From assembly GCA_964019055.1 (NCBI GenBank), contig OZ025206.1:8437617-8501616 (forward strand): DNA of 64,000 nt. Reading direction: 5' to 3'. Made by a program: the position numbers and the translations under genes. The stretch's first letter is position 1, and each line of letters begins with the position of its first letter. Source of the DNA: Anthopleura xanthogrammica (taxonomy: Eukaryota; Cnidaria; Anthozoa; Actiniaria; Actiniidae). The notes below the pieces were generated by a model. That model was not told the origin of the DNA, searched no databases, and saw nothing but the letters and a program-made list of their open reading frames with translations. Below are positions 10,992-24,300 of this stretch, in pieces.

Positions 10992-12972
10992 TCATGAAAA
11001 TACCTCTTGAGATAAAAACACGACTTTTTGGCGAAAAAAAATTCGGTTTTGACTGAGTAAAGGTGCTTTTTGGTCAAAAAAGCTGTTTTTTGCTGACCAA
11101 ATTGGAAATTTGCTGAGCATTTTGTTTTGCTCGAAACACGACGTTTTCACTGCTAAACGCAAGTTTTGGCCGGGAAAAGCACATTTTGGGTGTCCAAAAC
11201 ACTGTTTTGATGGGAAAAAAAAGCTTTTTAGCCCAAAAAACTGAAAAATGGCCATTTTGGCTCTCAAAACCAGGTTTTTCGCTTACGGCGTCACCTGTTT
11301 GCTGAAACCCCCACTTTTTGCTCATGAAAATACCTCTTGAGATAAAAACACGACTTTTTGGCGAAAAAAAATTCGGTTTTGACTGAGTAAAGGTGCTTTT
11401 TGGTCAAAAAAGCTGTTTTTTGCTGACCAAATTGGAAATTTGCTGAGAATTTTCTTTTGCTCGAAACACGACGTTTTCACTGCTAAATGCAAGTTTTGAC
11501 CGGGAAAAGCACATTTTGGGTGTCCAAAACACTGTTTTGCTGGAAAAAAAAGCTTTTTAGCCCAAAAAACTGAAAAATGGCCATTTTGGCTCTCAAAACC
11601 AGGTTTTTCGCTTACGGCGTCACCTGTTTGCTGAAACCCCCACTTTTTGCTCATGAAAATACCTCTTGAGATAAAAACACGACTTTTTGGCGAAAAAAAA
11701 TTCGCTTTTGACTGAGTAAAGGTGCTTTTTGGTCAAAAAAGCTGTTTTTTTGCTGACCAAATTGGAAATTTGCTGAGAATTTTCTTTTGCTCGAAACACG
11801 ACGTTTTCACTGCTAAACGCAAGTTTTGGCCGGGAAAAGCACATTTTGGGTGTCCAAAACACTGTTTTGCTGGAAAAAAAAGCTTTTTAGCCCAAAAAAC
11901 TGAAAAATGGCCATTTTGGCTCTCAAAACCAGGTTTTTCGCTTACGGCGTCACCTGTTTGCTGAAACCCCCACTTTTTGCTCATGAAAATACCTCTTGAG
12001 ATAAAAACACGACTTTTTGGCGAAAAAAAATTCGGTTTTGACTGAGTAAAGGTGCTTTTTGGTCAAAAAAGCTGTTTTTTTGCTGATCAAATTGGAAATT
12101 TGCTAAGAATTTTCTTTTGCTCGAAACACGACGTTTTCACTGCTAAACGCAAGTTTTGGCCGGGAAAAGCACATTTTGGGTGTCCAAAACACTGTTTTGC
12201 TGGAAAAAAAAGCTTTTTAGCCCAAAAAACTGAAAAATGGCCATTTTGGCTCTCAAAACCAGGTTTTTCGCTTACGGCGTCACCTGTTTGCTGAAACCCC
12301 CACTTTTTGCTCATGAAAATACCTCTTGAGATAAAAACACGACTTTTTGGCGAAAAAAAATTCGGTTTTGACTGAGTAAAGGTGCTTTTTGGTCAAAAAA
12401 GCTGTTTTTTGCTGACCAAATTGGAAATTTGCTGAGCATTTTGTTTTGCTCGAAACACGACGTTTTCACTGCTAAACGCAAGTTTTGGCCGGGAAAAGCA
12501 CATTTTGGGTGTCCAAAACACTGTTTTGATGGGAAAAAAAAGCTTTTTAGCCCAAAAAACTGAAAAATGGCCATTTTGGCTCTCAAAACCAGGTTTTTCG
12601 CTTACGGCGTCACCTGTTTGCTGAAACCCCCACTTTTTGCTCATGAAAATACCTCTTGAGATAAAAACACGACTTTTTGGCGAAAAAAAATTCGGTTTTG
12701 ACTGAGTAAAGGTGCTTTTTGGTCAAAAAAGCTGTTTTTTGCTGACCAAATTGGAAATTTGCTGAGAATTTTCTTTTGCTCGAAACACGACGTTTTCACT
12801 GCTAAATGCAAGTTTTGACCGGGAAAAGCACATTTTGGGTGTCCAAAACACTGTTTTGATGGAAAAAAAAGCTTTTTAGCCCAAAAAACTGAAAAATGGC
12901 CATTTTGGCTCTCAAAACCTGGTTTTTCGCTGACGGCGTCACCTGTTTGCTGAAACCCCCACTTTTTGCTCA
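10992..12972. repeat. Four-monomer higher-order repeat, 1319 bp, second copy partial
   Basis: Monomers at 10992 and 12311 share GAGCATTTTGTTTTGC plus GATGGG. Monomers at 11322 and 12641 share AAATGCAAGTTTTGACC. The offset is 1319 bp, or four monomers. In between, the monomer near 11982 has the paired changes GCTGATCAAATTGG and TTTGCTAAGAA, also found at about 10001 and 10661. The block from about 11651 to 12970 reappears at about 17222 to 18540. Confidence 0.75.
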
Positions 12973-14616
12973 TGAAAATACCTCTTGAGATAAAAACACG
13001 ACTTTTTGGCGAAAAAAAATTCGGTTTTGACTGAGTAAAGATGCTTTTTGGTCAAAAAAGCTGTTTTTTGCTGACCAAATTGGAAATTTGCTGAGAATTT
13101 TCTTTTGCTCGAAACACGACGTTTTCACTGCTAAACGCAAGTTTTGGCCGGGAAAAGCACATTTTGGGTGTCCAAAACACTGTTTTGCTGGAAAAAAAAG
13201 CTTTTTAGCCCAAAAAACTGAAAAATGGCCATTTTGGCTCTCAAAACCAGGTTTTTCGCTTACGGCGTCACCTGTTTGCTGAAACCCCCACTTTTTGCTC
13301 ATGAAAATACCTCTTGAGATAAAAACACGACTTTTTGGCGAAAAAAAATTCGGTTTTGACTGAGTAAAGGTGCTTTTTGGTCAAAAAAGCTGTTTTTTGC
13401 TGACCAAATTGGAAATTTGCTGAGAATTTTCTTTTGCTCGAAACACGACGTTTTCACTGCTAAATGCAAGTTTTGACCGGGAAAAGCACATTTTGGGTGT
13501 CCAAAACACTGTTTTGATGGAAAAAAAAGCTTTTTAGCCCAAAAAACTGAAAAATGGCCATTTTGGCTCTCAAAACCTGGTTTTTCGCTGACGGCGTCAC
13601 CTGTTTGCTGAAACCCCCACTTTTTGCTCATGAAAATACCTCTTGAGATAAAAACACGACTTTTTGGCGAAAAAAAATTCGGTTTTGACTGAGTAAAGGT
13701 GCTTTTTGGTCAAAAAAGCTGTTTTTTGCTGACCAAATTGGAAATTTGCTGAGAATTTTCTTTTGCTCGAAACACGACGTTTTCACTGCTAAACGCAAGT
13801 TTTGACCGGGAAAAGCACATTTTGGGTGTCCAAAACCCTGTTTTGATGGAAAAAAAAAGCTTTTGAGCCCAAAAAAATGAAAAATGGCCATTTTGGCTCT
13901 CAAAACCAGGTTTTTCGCTTACGGCGTCACCTGTTTGCTGAAACCCCCACTTTTTGCTCATGAAAATACCTCTTGAGATAAAAACACGACTTTTTGGCGA
14001 AAAAAAATTCGGTTTTGACTGAGTAAAGGTGCTTTTTGGTCAAAAAAGCTGTTTTTTGCTGACCAAATTGGAAATTTGCTGAGAATCTTCTTTTGCTCGA
14101 AACACGACGTTTTCACTGCTAAACGCAAGTTTTGGCCGGGAAAAGCACATTTTGGGTGTCCAAAACACTGTTTTGCTGGAAAAAAAAGCTTTTTAGCCCA
14201 AAAAAACTGAAAAATGGCCATTTTGGCTCTCAAAACCTGGTTTTTCGCTTACGGCGTCACCTGTTTGCTGAAACCCCCACTTTTTGCTCATGAAAATACC
14301 TCTTGAGATAAAAACACGACTTTTTGGCGAAAAAAAATTCGGTTTTGACTGAGTAAAGGTGCTTTTTGGTCAAAAAAGCTGTTTTTTGCTGACCAAATTG
14401 GAAATTTGCTGAGAATTTTCTTTTGCTCGAAACACGACGTTTTCACTGCTAAACGCAAGTTTTGGCCGGGAAAAGCACATTTTGGGTGTCCAAAACACTG
14501 TTTTGCTGGAAAAAAAAGCTTTTTAGCCCAAAAAACTGAAAAATGGCCATTTTGGCTCTCAAAACCAGGTTTTTCGCTTACGGCGTCACCTGTTTGCTGA
14601 AACCCCCACTTTTTGC

Positions 14617-16891
14617 TCATGAAAATACCTCTTGAGATAAAAACACGACTTTTTGGCTAAAAAAAATTCGGTTTTGACTGAGTAAAGGTGCTTTTTGGTC
14701 AAAAAAGCTGTTTTTTGCTGACCAAATCGGAAATTTGCTGAGAATTTTCTTTTGCTCGAAACACGACGTTTTCACTGGTAAACGCAAGTTTTGGCCTGGA
14801 AAAGCGCATTTTGGGTGTCCAAAACACTGTTTTGCTGCAAAAAAAACCTTTTTAGCCCAAAAAACTGAAAAATGGCCATTTTGGCTCTCAAAACCAGGTT
14901 TTTCGCTTACGGCGTCACCTGTTTGCTGAAACCCCCCCTTTTTGCTCATGAAAATACCTCTTGAGATAAAAACACGACTTTTTGGCGAAAAAAAATTCGG
15001 TTTTGACTGAGTAAAGGTGCTTTTTGGTCCAAAAAACTGTTTTTTGCTGAGAAAATTTGAAATTTGCTGAGAATTTTCTTTTGCTCAAAACACCACGTTT
15101 TCACTGCTAAACTCACATTTTGGACGAGAAAAGCACATTTTGGGTGTCCAAAACACTGTTTTGCTGCAAAAAAAACCTTTTTAGCCCAAAAAAACTGAAA
15201 AATGGCCATTTTGGCTCTCAAAACTAGGTTTTTCGCTGACAGCGTCACCTGTTTGCTGAAACCACCACTTTTTGCTCATGAAAATACCTCTTGAGATAAA
15301 AACACGACTTTTTCGCAAAAAAAAAATGGGGTTTTCGCTGAGAAAAGGTGCTTTTTGGTCAAAAAAACTGTTTTTTAATGAAAAAATTTGAAATTTGCTG
15401 AGAATTTTCTTTTGCTCAAAACACCACGTTTTCACTGCTAAACGCACATTTTGGACGAGAAAAGCACATTTTGGGTGTCCAAAACACTGTTTTGCTGCAA
15501 AAAAAAAAGGTTTTTAGCCCAAAAAACTGAAAAATTGCCATTTTGGCTCTCAAAACTATTTTTTTCGCTGACAGCGTCACCTGTTTGCTGAAACCACTAC
15601 TTTTTGCTCATGAAAATACCTCTTGAGATAAAAACACGACTTTTTGGCGAAAAAAAATGGGGTTTTGGCTGAGAAAAGGTGCTTTTTGGTCAAAAAAACT
15701 GTTTTTTGCTGAGAAAATTTGAAATTTGCTGAGAATTTTCTTTTGCTCAAAACACCACGTTTTCACTGCTAAACGCACATTTTGGACGAGAAAAGCACAT
15801 TTTGGGTGTCCAAAACACTGTTTTGCTGCAAAAAAAAGCTTTTTAGCCCAAAAAACTGAAAAATGGCCATTTTGGCTCTCAAAACCAGGTTTTTCGCTTA
15901 CGGCGTCACCTGTTTGCTGAAACCCCCACTTTTTGCTCATGAAAATACCTCTTGAGATAAAAACACGACTTTTTGGCGAAAAAAAATGGGGTTATGGCTG
16001 AGAAAAGGTGCTTTTTGGTCAAAAAAACTGGTTTTTGCTGACCAAATTGGAAATTTGCTGAGAATTTTCTTTTGCTCAAAACACCACGTTTTCACTGCTA
16101 AACGCACATTTTGGACGAGAAAAGCACATTTTGGGTGTCCAAAACACTGTTTTGCTGCAAAAAAAAGCTTTTTAGCCCAAAAAACTGAAAAATGGCCATT
16201 TTGGGTCTCAAAACTAGGTTTTTCGCTGACGGCGTCACCTGTTTGCTGAAACCACCACTTTTTGCTCATGAAAATACCTCTTGAGATGAAAACACGACTT
16301 TTTGGTGAAAAAAAATGGGGTTTTGGCTGAGAAAAGGTGCTTTTTGGTCAAAAAAACTGTTTTTTGCTGACCAAATTGGAAATTTGCTGAGAATTTTCTT
16401 TCGCTCAAAACACCACGTTTTCACTGCTAAACGCACATTTTGGACGAGAAAAGCACATTTTGGGTGTCCAAAACACTGTTTTGCTGCAAAAAAAAGCTTT
16501 TTAGCTCAAAACTAGGTTTTTCGCTGAAGGCGTCACCTGTTTGCTGAAACCACCACTTTTTCTCATGAAAATACCTCTTGAGATGAAAACACGACTTTTT
16601 TGCGAAAAAAAATGGGGTTTTGGCTGAGAAAGGGTGCTTTTTGGTCCAAAAAAATTTTTTTTGCTAAGAAAATTTGAAATTTGCTGAGAATTTTCTTTTG
16701 CTCAAAACACCACCTTTTCACTGCTAAACGCACATTTTGGACGAGAAAAGCACATTTTGGGTGTCCAAAACACTGTTTTGCTGCAAAAAAAAGCTTTTTA
16801 GCCCAAAAAACTGAAAAATGGCCATTTTGGCTCTCAAAACCAGGTTTTTCGCTTACGGCGTCACCTGTTTGCTGAAACCCCCACTTTTTGC
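14617..16891. repeat. Diverged monomer block (seven copies)
   Basis: Seven consecutive monomers at phase positions 14617, 14946, 15276, 15608, 15937, 16266 and 16563 differ from the rest of the array by a linked set of variants. These include CTCAAAACACCACG for CTCGAAACACGACG, GCACATTTTGGACGAG for GCAAGTTTTGGCCGGG, GCTGCAAAAA for GCTGGAAAAA, and GGGGTTTTGGCTGAGAAAAGG for the usual TTCGGTTTTGACTGAGTAAAGG. The first copy is intermediate. Lengths vary more than elsewhere (297 to 332 bp). On the right the block ends abruptly at a segment that matches the array near 9.3-10 kb and 11.6-13 kb, as expected of an unequal-exchange junction. Confidence 0.9.
16266..16562. repeat. Truncated satellite monomer, 297 bp
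   Basis: This copy lacks about 29 bp between TTTTTAGC and TCAAAACTAGG, removing the usual AAAACTGAAAAATGGCC region and with it the 14 bp palindrome. It also lacks the G of TTTTTGCTCATG. The deletion junction falls between short GC repeats (AGC and GGC), which suggests slippage or microhomology-mediated loss. It lies in the diverged block. Confidence 0.85.
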
Positions 16892-17221
16892 TCATGAAAA
16901 TACCTCTTGAGATAAAAACACGACTTTTTGGCGAAAAAAAATTCGGTTTTGACTGAGTAAAGGTGCTTTTTGGTCAAAAAAGCTGTTTTTTTGCTGACCA
17001 AATTGGAAATTTGCTGAGAATTTTCTTTTGCTCGAAACACGACGTTTTCACTGCTAAACGCAAGTTTTGGCCGGGAAAAGCACATTTTGGGTGTCCAAAA
17101 CACTGTTTTGCTGGAAAAAAAAGCTTTTTAGCCCAAAAAACTGAAAAATGGCCATTTTGGCTCTCAAAACCAGGTTTTTCGCTTACGGCGTCACCTGTTT
17201 GCTGAAACCCCCACTTTTTGC

Positions 17222-18540
17222 TCATGAAAATACCTCTTGAGATAAAAACACGACTTTTTGGCGAAAAAAAATTCGCTTTTGACTGAGTAAAGGTGCTTTT
17301 TGGTCAAAAAAGCTGTTTTTTTGCTGACCAAATTGGAAATTTGCTGAGAATTTTCTTTTGCTCGAAACACGACGTTTTCACTGCTAAACGCAAGTTTTGG
17401 CCGGGAAAAGCACATTTTGGGTGTCCAAAACACTGTTTTGCTGGAAAAAAAAGCTTTTTAGCCCAAAAAACTGAAAAATGGCCATTTTGGCTCTCAAAAC
17501 CAGGTTTTTCGCTTACGGCGTCACCTGTTTGCTGAAACCCCCACTTTTTGCTCATGAAAATACCTCTTGAGATAAAAACACGACTTTTTGGCGAAAAAAA
17601 ATTCGGTTTTGACTGAGTAAAGGTGCTTTTTGGTCAAAAAAGCTGTTTTTTTGCTGATCAAATTGGAAATTTGCTAAGAATTTTCTTTTGCTCGAAACAC
17701 GACGTTTTCACTGCTAAACGCAAGTTTTGGCCGGGAAAAGCACATTTTGGGTGTCCAAAACACTGTTTTGCTGGAAAAAAAAGCTTTTTAGCCCAAAAAA
17801 CTGAAAAATGGCCATTTTGGCTCTCAAAACCAGGTTTTTCGCTTACGGCGTCACCTGTTTGCTGAAACCCCCACTTTTTGCTCATGAAAATACCTCTTGA
17901 GATAAAAACACGACTTTTTGGCGAAAAAAAATTCGGTTTTGACTGAGTAAAGGTGCTTTTTGGTCAAAAAAGCTGTTTTTTGCTGACCAAATTGGAAATT
18001 TGCTGAGCATTTTGTTTTGCTCGAAACACGACGTTTTCACTGCTAAACGCAAGTTTTGGCCGGGAAAAGCACATTTTGGGTGTCCAAAACACTGTTTTGA
18101 TGGGAAAAAAAAGCTTTTTAGCCCAAAAAACTGAAAAATGGCCATTTTGGCTCTCAAAACCAGGTTTTTCGCTTACGGCGTCACCTGTTTGCTGAAACCC
18201 CCACTTTTTGCTCATGAAAATACCTCTTGAGATAAAAACACGACTTTTTGGCGAAAAAAAATTCGGTTTTGACTGAGTAAAGGTGCTTTTTGGTCAAAAA
18301 AGCTGTTTTTTGCTGACCAAATTGGAAATTTGCTGAGAATTTTCTTTTGCTCGAAACACGACGTTTTCACTGCTAAATGCAAGTTTTGACCGGGAAAAGC
18401 ACATTTTGGGTGTCCAAAACACTGTTTTGATGGAAAAAAAAGCTTTTTAGCCCAAAAAACTTAAAAATGGCCATTTTGGCTCTCAAAACCTGGTTTTTCG
18501 CTGACGGCGTCACCTGTTTGCTGAAACCCCCACTTTTTGC
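17222..18540. repeat. Distant copy of the 11651-12969 segment
   Basis: The order of private variants is the same in both places: TTCGCTTTTG with seven T; GCTGATCAAATTGG with TTTGCTAAGAA; GAGCATTTTGTTTTGC with GATGGG; then AAATGCAAGTTTTGACC with GATGGAAAA, ACCTGG and GCTGACGGCG. The offset is 5571 bp throughout. One new change, CTTAAAAATGG for CTGAAAAATGG near 18461, marks divergence since copying. The diverged block lies between the two copies. Confidence 0.8.
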
Positions 18541-21500
18541 TCATGAAAATACCTCTTGAGATAAAAACACGACTTTTTGGCGAAAAAAAATTCGGTTTTG
18601 ACTGAGTAAAGGTGCTTTTTGGTCAAATAAGCTGTTTTTTGCTGACCAAATTGGAAATTTGCTGAGAATTTTCTTTTGCTCGAAACACGACGTTTTCACT
18701 GCTAAACGCAAGTTTTGGCCGGGAAAAGCACATTTTGGGTGTCCAAAACACTGTTTTGCTGGAAAAAAAAGCTTTTTAGCCCAAAAAACTGAAAAATGGC
18801 CATTTTGGCTCTCAACACCAGGTTTTTCGCTTATGGCGTCACCTGTTTGCTGAAACCCCCACTTTTTGCTCATGAAAATACCTCTTGAGATAAAAACACG
18901 ACTTTTTGGCGAAAAAAAATTCGGTTTTGACTGAGTAAAGGTGCTTTTTGGTCAAAAAAGCTGTTTTTTGCTGACCAAATTGGAAATTTGCTGAGAATTT
19001 TCTTTTGCTCGAAACACGACGTTTTCACTGCTAAACGCAAGTTTTGGCCGGGAAAAGCACATTTTGGGTGTCCAAAACACTGTTTTGCTGGAAAAAAAAT
19101 CTTTTTAGCCCAAAAAACTGAAAAATGGCCATTTTGGCTCTCAACACCAGGTTTTTCGCTTATGGCGTCACCTGTTTGCTGAAACCCCACTTTTTGCTCA
19201 TGAAAATACCTCTTGAGATAAAAACACGACTTTTTGGCGAAAAAAAATTCGCTTTTGACTGAGTAAAGGTGCTTTTTGGTCAAAAAAGCTGTTTTTTGCT
19301 GACCAAATTGGAAATTTGCTGAGAATTTTCTTTTGCTCGAAAAACGACGTTTTCACTGCTAAACGCAAGTTTTGGCCGGGAAAAGCACATTTTGGGTGTC
19401 CAAAACACTGTTTTGCTGGAAAAAAAAGCTTTTTAGCCCAAAAAACTGAAAAATGGCCATTTTGGCTCTCAACACCAGGTTTTTCGCTTATGGCGTCACC
19501 TGTTTGCTGAAACCCCACTTTTTGCTCATGAAAATACCTCTTGAGATAAAAACACGACTTTTTGGCGAAAAAAAATTCGGTTTTGACTGAGTAAAGGTGC
19601 TTTTTGGTCAAAAAAGCTGTTTTTTGCTGACCAAATTGGAAATTTGCTGAGAATTTTCTTTTGCTCGAAACACGACGTTTTCACTGCTAAACGCAAGTTT
19701 TGGCCGGGAAAAGCACATTTTGGGTGTCCAAAACACTGTTTTGCTGGAAAAAAAAGCTTTTTAGCCCAAAAAACTGAAAAATGGCCATTTTGGCTCTCAA
19801 AACCAGGTTTTTCGCTTACGGCGTCACCTGTTTGCTGAAACCCCCACTTTTTGCTCATGAAAATACTTCTTGAGATAAAAACACGACTTTTTGGCGAAAA
19901 AAAAATTCGGTTTTGACTGAGTAAAGGTGCTTTTTGATCAAAAAAGCTGTTTTTTGCTGACCAAATTGGAAATTTGCTGAGAATTTTCTTTTGCTCGAAA
20001 CACGACGTTTTCACTGCTAAACGCACCCTTTGGCCGGGAAAAGCACATTTTGGGTGTCCAAAACACTGTTTTGGTGGGAAAAAAAGCTTTTTAGCCCAAA
20101 AAACTGAAAAATGGCCATTTTGGCTCTCAAAACCAGGTTTTTTCGCTTACGGCGTCACCTGTTTGCTGAAACCCCCACTTTTTGCTCATGAAAATACCTC
20201 TTGAGATAAAAACACGACTTTTTGGCGAAAAAAAATTCGGTTTTGACTGAGTAAAGGTGCTTTTTGGTCAAAAAAGCTGTTTTTTGCTGACCAAATTGGA
20301 AATTTGCTGAGAATTTTCTTTTGCTCGAAACACGACGTTTTCACTGCTAAACGCAAGTTTTGGCCGGGAAAAGCACATTTTGGGTGTCCAAAACACTGTT
20401 TTGCTGGAAAAAAAAGCTTTTTAGCCCAAAAAACTGAAAAATGGCCATTTTGGCTCTCAACACCAGGTTTTTCGCTTATGGCGTCACCTGTTTGCTGAAA
20501 CCCCCACTTTTTGCTCATGAAAATACCTCTTGAGATAAAAACACGACTTTTTGGCGAAAAAAAATTCGGTTTTGACTGAGTAAAGGTGCTTTTTGGTCAA
20601 AAAAGCTGTTTTTTGCTGACCAAATTGGAAATTTGCTGAGAATTTTCTTTTGCTCGAAACACGACGTTTTCACTGCTAAACGCAAGTTTTGGCCGGGAAA
20701 AGCACATTTTGGGTGTCCAAAACACTGTTTTGCTGGAAAAAAAAGCTTTTTAGCCCAAAAAACTGAAAAATGGCCATTTTGGCTCTCAACACCAGGTTTT
20801 TCGCTTATGGCGTCACCTGTTTGCTGAAACCCCACTTTTTGCTCATGAAAATACCTCTTGAGATAAAAACACGACTTTTTGGCGAAAAAAAATTCGGTTT
20901 TGACTGAGTAAAGGTGCTTTTTGGTCAAAAAAGCTGTTTTTTGCTGACCAAATTGGAAATTTGCTGAGAATTTTCTTTTGCTCGAAACACGACGTTTTCA
21001 CTGCTAAACGCAAGTTTTGGCCGGGAAAAGCACATTTTGGGTGTCCAAAACACTGTTTTGCTGGAAAAAAAAGCTTTTTAGCCCAAAAAACTGAAAAATG
21101 GCCATTTTGGCTCTCAACACCAGGTTTTTCGCTTATGGCGTCACCTGTTTGCTGAAACCCCACTTTTTGCTCATGAAAATACCTCTTGAGATAAAAACAC
21201 GACTTTTTGGCGAAAAAAAATTCGGTTTTGACTGAGTAAAGGTGCTTTTTGGTCAAAAAAGCTGTTTTTTGCTGACCAAATTGGAAATTTGCTGAGAATT
21301 TTCTTTTGCTCGAAACACGACGTTTTCACTGCTAAACGCAAGTTTTGGCCGGGAAAAGCACATTTTGGGTGTCCAAAACACTGTTTTGCTGGAAAAAAAA
21401 GCTTTTTAGCCCAAAAAACTGAAAAATGGCCATTTTGGCTCTCAAAACCAGGTTTTTCGCTTACGGCGTCACCTGTTTGCTGAAACCCCCACTTTTTGCT

Positions 21501-21830
21501 CATGAAAATACTTCTTGAGATAAAAACACGACTTTTTGGCGAAAAAAAAATTCGGTTTTGACTGAGTAAAGGTGCTTTTTGATCAAAAAAGCTGTTTTTT
21601 GCTGACCAAATTGGAAATTTGCTGAGAATTTTCTTTTGCTCGAAACACGACGTTTTCACTGCTAAACGCACCCTTTGGCCGGGAAAAGCACATTTTGGGT
21701 GTCCAAAACACTGTTTTGGTGGGAAAAAAAGCTTTTTAGCCCAAAAAACTGAAAAATGGCCATTTTGGCTCTCAAAACCAGGTTTTTTCGCTTACGGCGT
21801 CACCTGTTTGCTGAAACCCCCACTTTTTGC
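18541..21830. repeat. Five-monomer higher-order repeat, 2 x 1645 bp
   Basis: Blocks 18541-20185 and 20186-21830 are tandem copies. In each, the first three monomers carry CTCAACACCAGG and CGCTTATGGCG. The fourth is consensus-like. The fifth carries AATACTTCTTGAG, a longer A-run, TTTTTGATCAAAAAAGC, CGCACCCTTTGGCC, GTTTTGGTGGG and an extra T in AGGTTTTTTCGC. This many linked private changes repeated at exactly 1645 bp makes block duplication clear. The first block has extra private changes, for example CTCGAAAAACGACG near 19340 and AAAAATCTTTTTAGC near 19100. Confidence 0.92.
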
Positions 21831-24300
21831 TCATGAAAATACCTCTTGAGATAAAAACACGACTTTTTGGCGAAAAAAAATTCGGTTTTGACTGAGTAAA
21901 GGTGCTTTTTGGTCAAAAAAGCTGTTTTTTGCTGACCAAATTGGAAATTTGCTGAGAATTTTCTTTTGCTCGAAACACGACGTTTTCACTGCTAAACGCA
22001 AGTTTTGGCCGGGAAAAGCACATTTTGGGTGTCCAAAACACTGTTTTGCTGGGAAAAAAAGCTTTTTAGCCCAAAAAACTGAAAAATGGCCATTTTGGCT
22101 CTCAAAACCAGGTTTTTCGCTTACGGCGTCACCTGTTTGCTGAAACCCCCACTTTTTGCTCATGAAAATACCTCTTGAGATAAAAACACGACTTTTTGGC
22201 GAAAAAAAATTCGGTTTTGACTGAGTAAAGGTGCTTTTTGGTCAAAAAAGCTGTTTTTTGCTGACCAAATTGGAAATTTGCTGAGGATTTTCATTTGCTC
22301 GAAACACGACGTTTTCACTGCTAAACGCAAGTTTTGGCCGGGAAAAGCACATTTTGGGTGTCCAAAACACTGTTTTGCTGGGAAAAAAAAGCTTTTTAGC
22401 CCAAAAAACTGAAAAATGGCCATTTTGGCTCTCAAAACCAGGTTTTTCGCTTACGGCGTCACCTGTTTGCTGAAACCCCCACTTTTTGCTCATGAAAATA
22501 CCTCTTGAGATAAAAACACGACTTTTTGGCGAAAAAAAATTCGGTTTTCACTGAGTAAAGGTGCTTTTTGGTCAAAAAAGCTGTTTTTTGCTGACCAAAT
22601 TGGAAATTTGCTGAGAATTTTCTTTTGCTCGAAACACGACGTTTTCACTGCTAAACGCAAGTTTTGGCCGGGAAAAGCACATTTTGGGTGTCCAAAACAC
22701 TGTTTTGCTGGAAAAAAAAGCTTTTTAGCCCAAAAAACTGAAAAATGGCCATTTTGGCTCTCAAAACCAGGTTTTTCGCTTACGGCGTCACCTGTTTGCT
22801 GAAACCCCCACTTTTTGCTCATGAAAATACCTCTTGAGATAAAAACACGACTTTTTGGCGAAAAAAAATTCGGTTTTGACTGAGTAAAGGTGCTTTTTGG
22901 TCAAAAAAGATGTTTTTTGCTGACCAAATTGGAAATTTGCTGAGAATTTTCTTTTGCTCGAAACACGACGTTTTCACTGCTAAACGCAAGTTTTGGCCGG
23001 GAAAAGCACATTTTGGGTGTCCAAAACACTGTTTTGCTGGAAAAAAAAGCTTTTTAGCCCAAAAAACTGAAAAATGGCCATTTTGGCTCTCAAAACCAGG
23101 TTTTTCGCTTACGGCGTCACCTGTTTGCTGAAACCCCCACTTTTTGCTCATGAAAATACCTCTTGAGATAAAAACACGACTTTTTGGCGAAAAAAAATTC
23201 GGTTTTGACTGAGTAAAGGTGCTTTTTGGTCAAAAAAGCTGTTTTTTGCTGACCAAATTGGAAATTTGCTGAGAATTTTCTTTTGCTCGAAACACGACGT
23301 TTTCACTGCTAAACGCAAGTTTTGGCCGGGAAAAGCACATTTTGGGTGTCCAAAACACTGTTTTGCTGGAAAAAAAAGCTTTTTAGCCCAAAAAACTGAA
23401 AAATGGCCATTTTGGCTCTCAAAACCAGGTTTTTCGCTTACGGCGTCACCTGTTTGCTGAAACCCCCACTTTTTGCTCATGAAAATACCTCTTGAGATAA
23501 AAACACGACTTTTTGGCGAAAAAAAATTCGGTTTTGACTGAGTAAAGGTGCTTTTTGGTCAAAAAAGCTGTTTTTTGCTGACCAAATTGGAAATTTGCTG
23601 AGAATTTTCATTTGCTCGAAACACGACGTTTTCACTGCTAAACGCAAGTTTTGGCCGGGAAAAGCACATTTTGGGTGTCCAAAACACTGTTTTGCTGGAA
23701 AAAAATGCTTTTTAGCCCAAAAAACTGAAAAATGGCCATTTTGGCTCTCAAAACCAGGTTTTTCGCTTACGGCGTCACCTGTTTGCTGAAACCCCCACTT
23801 TTTGCTCATGAAAATACCTCTTGAGATAAAAACACGACTTTTTGGCGAAAAAAAATTCGGTTTTGACTCAGTAAAGGTGCTTTTTGGTCAAAAAAGCTGT
23901 TTTTTGCTGACCAAATTGGAAATTTGCTGAGAATTTTCATTTGCTCGAAACACGACGTTTTCACTGCTAAACGCAAGTTTTGGCCGGGAAAAGCACATTT
24001 TGGGTGTCCAAAACACTGTTTTGCTGGAAAAAAAAGCTTTTTAGCCCAAAAAACTGAAAAATGGCCATTTTGGCTCTCAAAACCAGGTTTTTCGCTTACG
24101 GCGTCACCTGTTTGCTGAAACCCCCACTTTTTGCTCATGAAAATACCTCTTGAGATAAAAACACGACTTTTTGGCGAAAAAAAATTCGGTTTTGACTGAG
24201 TAAAGGTGCTTTTTGGTCAAAAAAGCTGTTTTTTGCTGACCAAATTGGAAATTTGCTGAGAATTTTCATTTGCTCGAAACACGACGTTTTCACTGCTAAA

